From: DYHD01 sp037445375
GTDB taxonomy: Bacteria > Nitrospirota > Thermodesulfovibrionia > Thermodesulfovibrionales > Dissulfurispiraceae
Assembly: GCA_037445375.1 (NCBI GenBank)
Contig: JBBIKS010000059.1
Span: 1 to 15,088, forward strand
Length of the DNA stretch: 15,088 nucleotides
Reading direction: 5' to 3'
The notes beneath the pieces are model-generated. The model had not been told where the DNA came from and searched no databases. It saw nothing but the letters and a program-made list of their open reading frames with translations. Below, in pieces: positions 15,010 to 15,088 of the stretch; positions within the stretch are counted from its first letter, which is position 1; every line of letters starts with the position of its first letter. The translations under genes were made by a program, and so were the position numbers.

Positions 15010-15088
15010 ATAAATTTTCATCATGTCTCACAAGGGAGCTGATTTATAATCAATTGAACTTTCTATCTCAACTATTCAGGTGCGGTCT

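Noticed and set aside
15045..15050. TATAAT near the right edge as a promoter
   Set aside because: No suitable -35 sequence at 16-18 bases upstream and the downstream gene is outside the window.

Overview
The window looks like a piece of chromosome from an anaerobic, diderm (Gram-negative type) bacterium of moderate-to-low G+C. The evidence is a four-subunit ferredoxin-dependent pyruvate oxidoreductase, an outer-membrane TolC-type lipoprotein with a MacAB-type exporter, and BioW-type pimelate activation. The mix, with its intergenic palindromic elements, would fit Nitrospirota, Desulfobacterota or a similar phylum, but no rRNA or marker gene fixes the lineage. No tRNA, CRISPR array, transposase or integrase was seen.

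Left part (1-2227): the 3' portion of a large, unrecognised plus-strand gene. It encodes tandem 56-residue helical repeats, then a proline-rich linker and three beta-rich domains. A 374-base non-coding stretch follows, holding a perfect 23-bp hairpin, a C/G-rich dispersed-type palindromic repeat and a candidate promoter.

Central metabolism (2228-5238): porG-porD-porA-porB, a tightly packed operon in the gamma-delta-alpha-beta order. It encodes pyruvate:ferredoxin oxidoreductase, which interconverts pyruvate and acetyl-CoA + CO2 with ferredoxin.

Minus-strand block (12566 down to 5244): a gene for an exported TPR protein, then a TolC/NodT-type outer-membrane lipoprotein, a MacA-type adaptor, and a MacB-type ABC transporter split into ATPase and permease genes. 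These genes overlap or nearly touch and should form one tripartite efflux operon. After a 178-base gap come bioW (pimeloyl-CoA synthetase) and a DAGK/YegS-type lipid kinase gene, which ends 5 bases from the convergent porB stop.

Right part (12567-15088): a 341-base divergent regulatory region, then a plus-strand BaeS-like sensor kinase and an overlapping OmpR/BaeR-like response regulator. The shared region carries a tandem direct repeat of about 11-bp period, the spacing typical of OmpR-family binding sites. The simplest reading is that this two-component system senses envelope stress or a toxic compound and controls the divergent MacAB-TolC operon.

Most genes belong to known families. The least explained items are the repeat protein at the left edge, with two cysteines kept in every repeat, the TPR protein leading the efflux operon, and the 11-bp repeat array between regulator and efflux genes.
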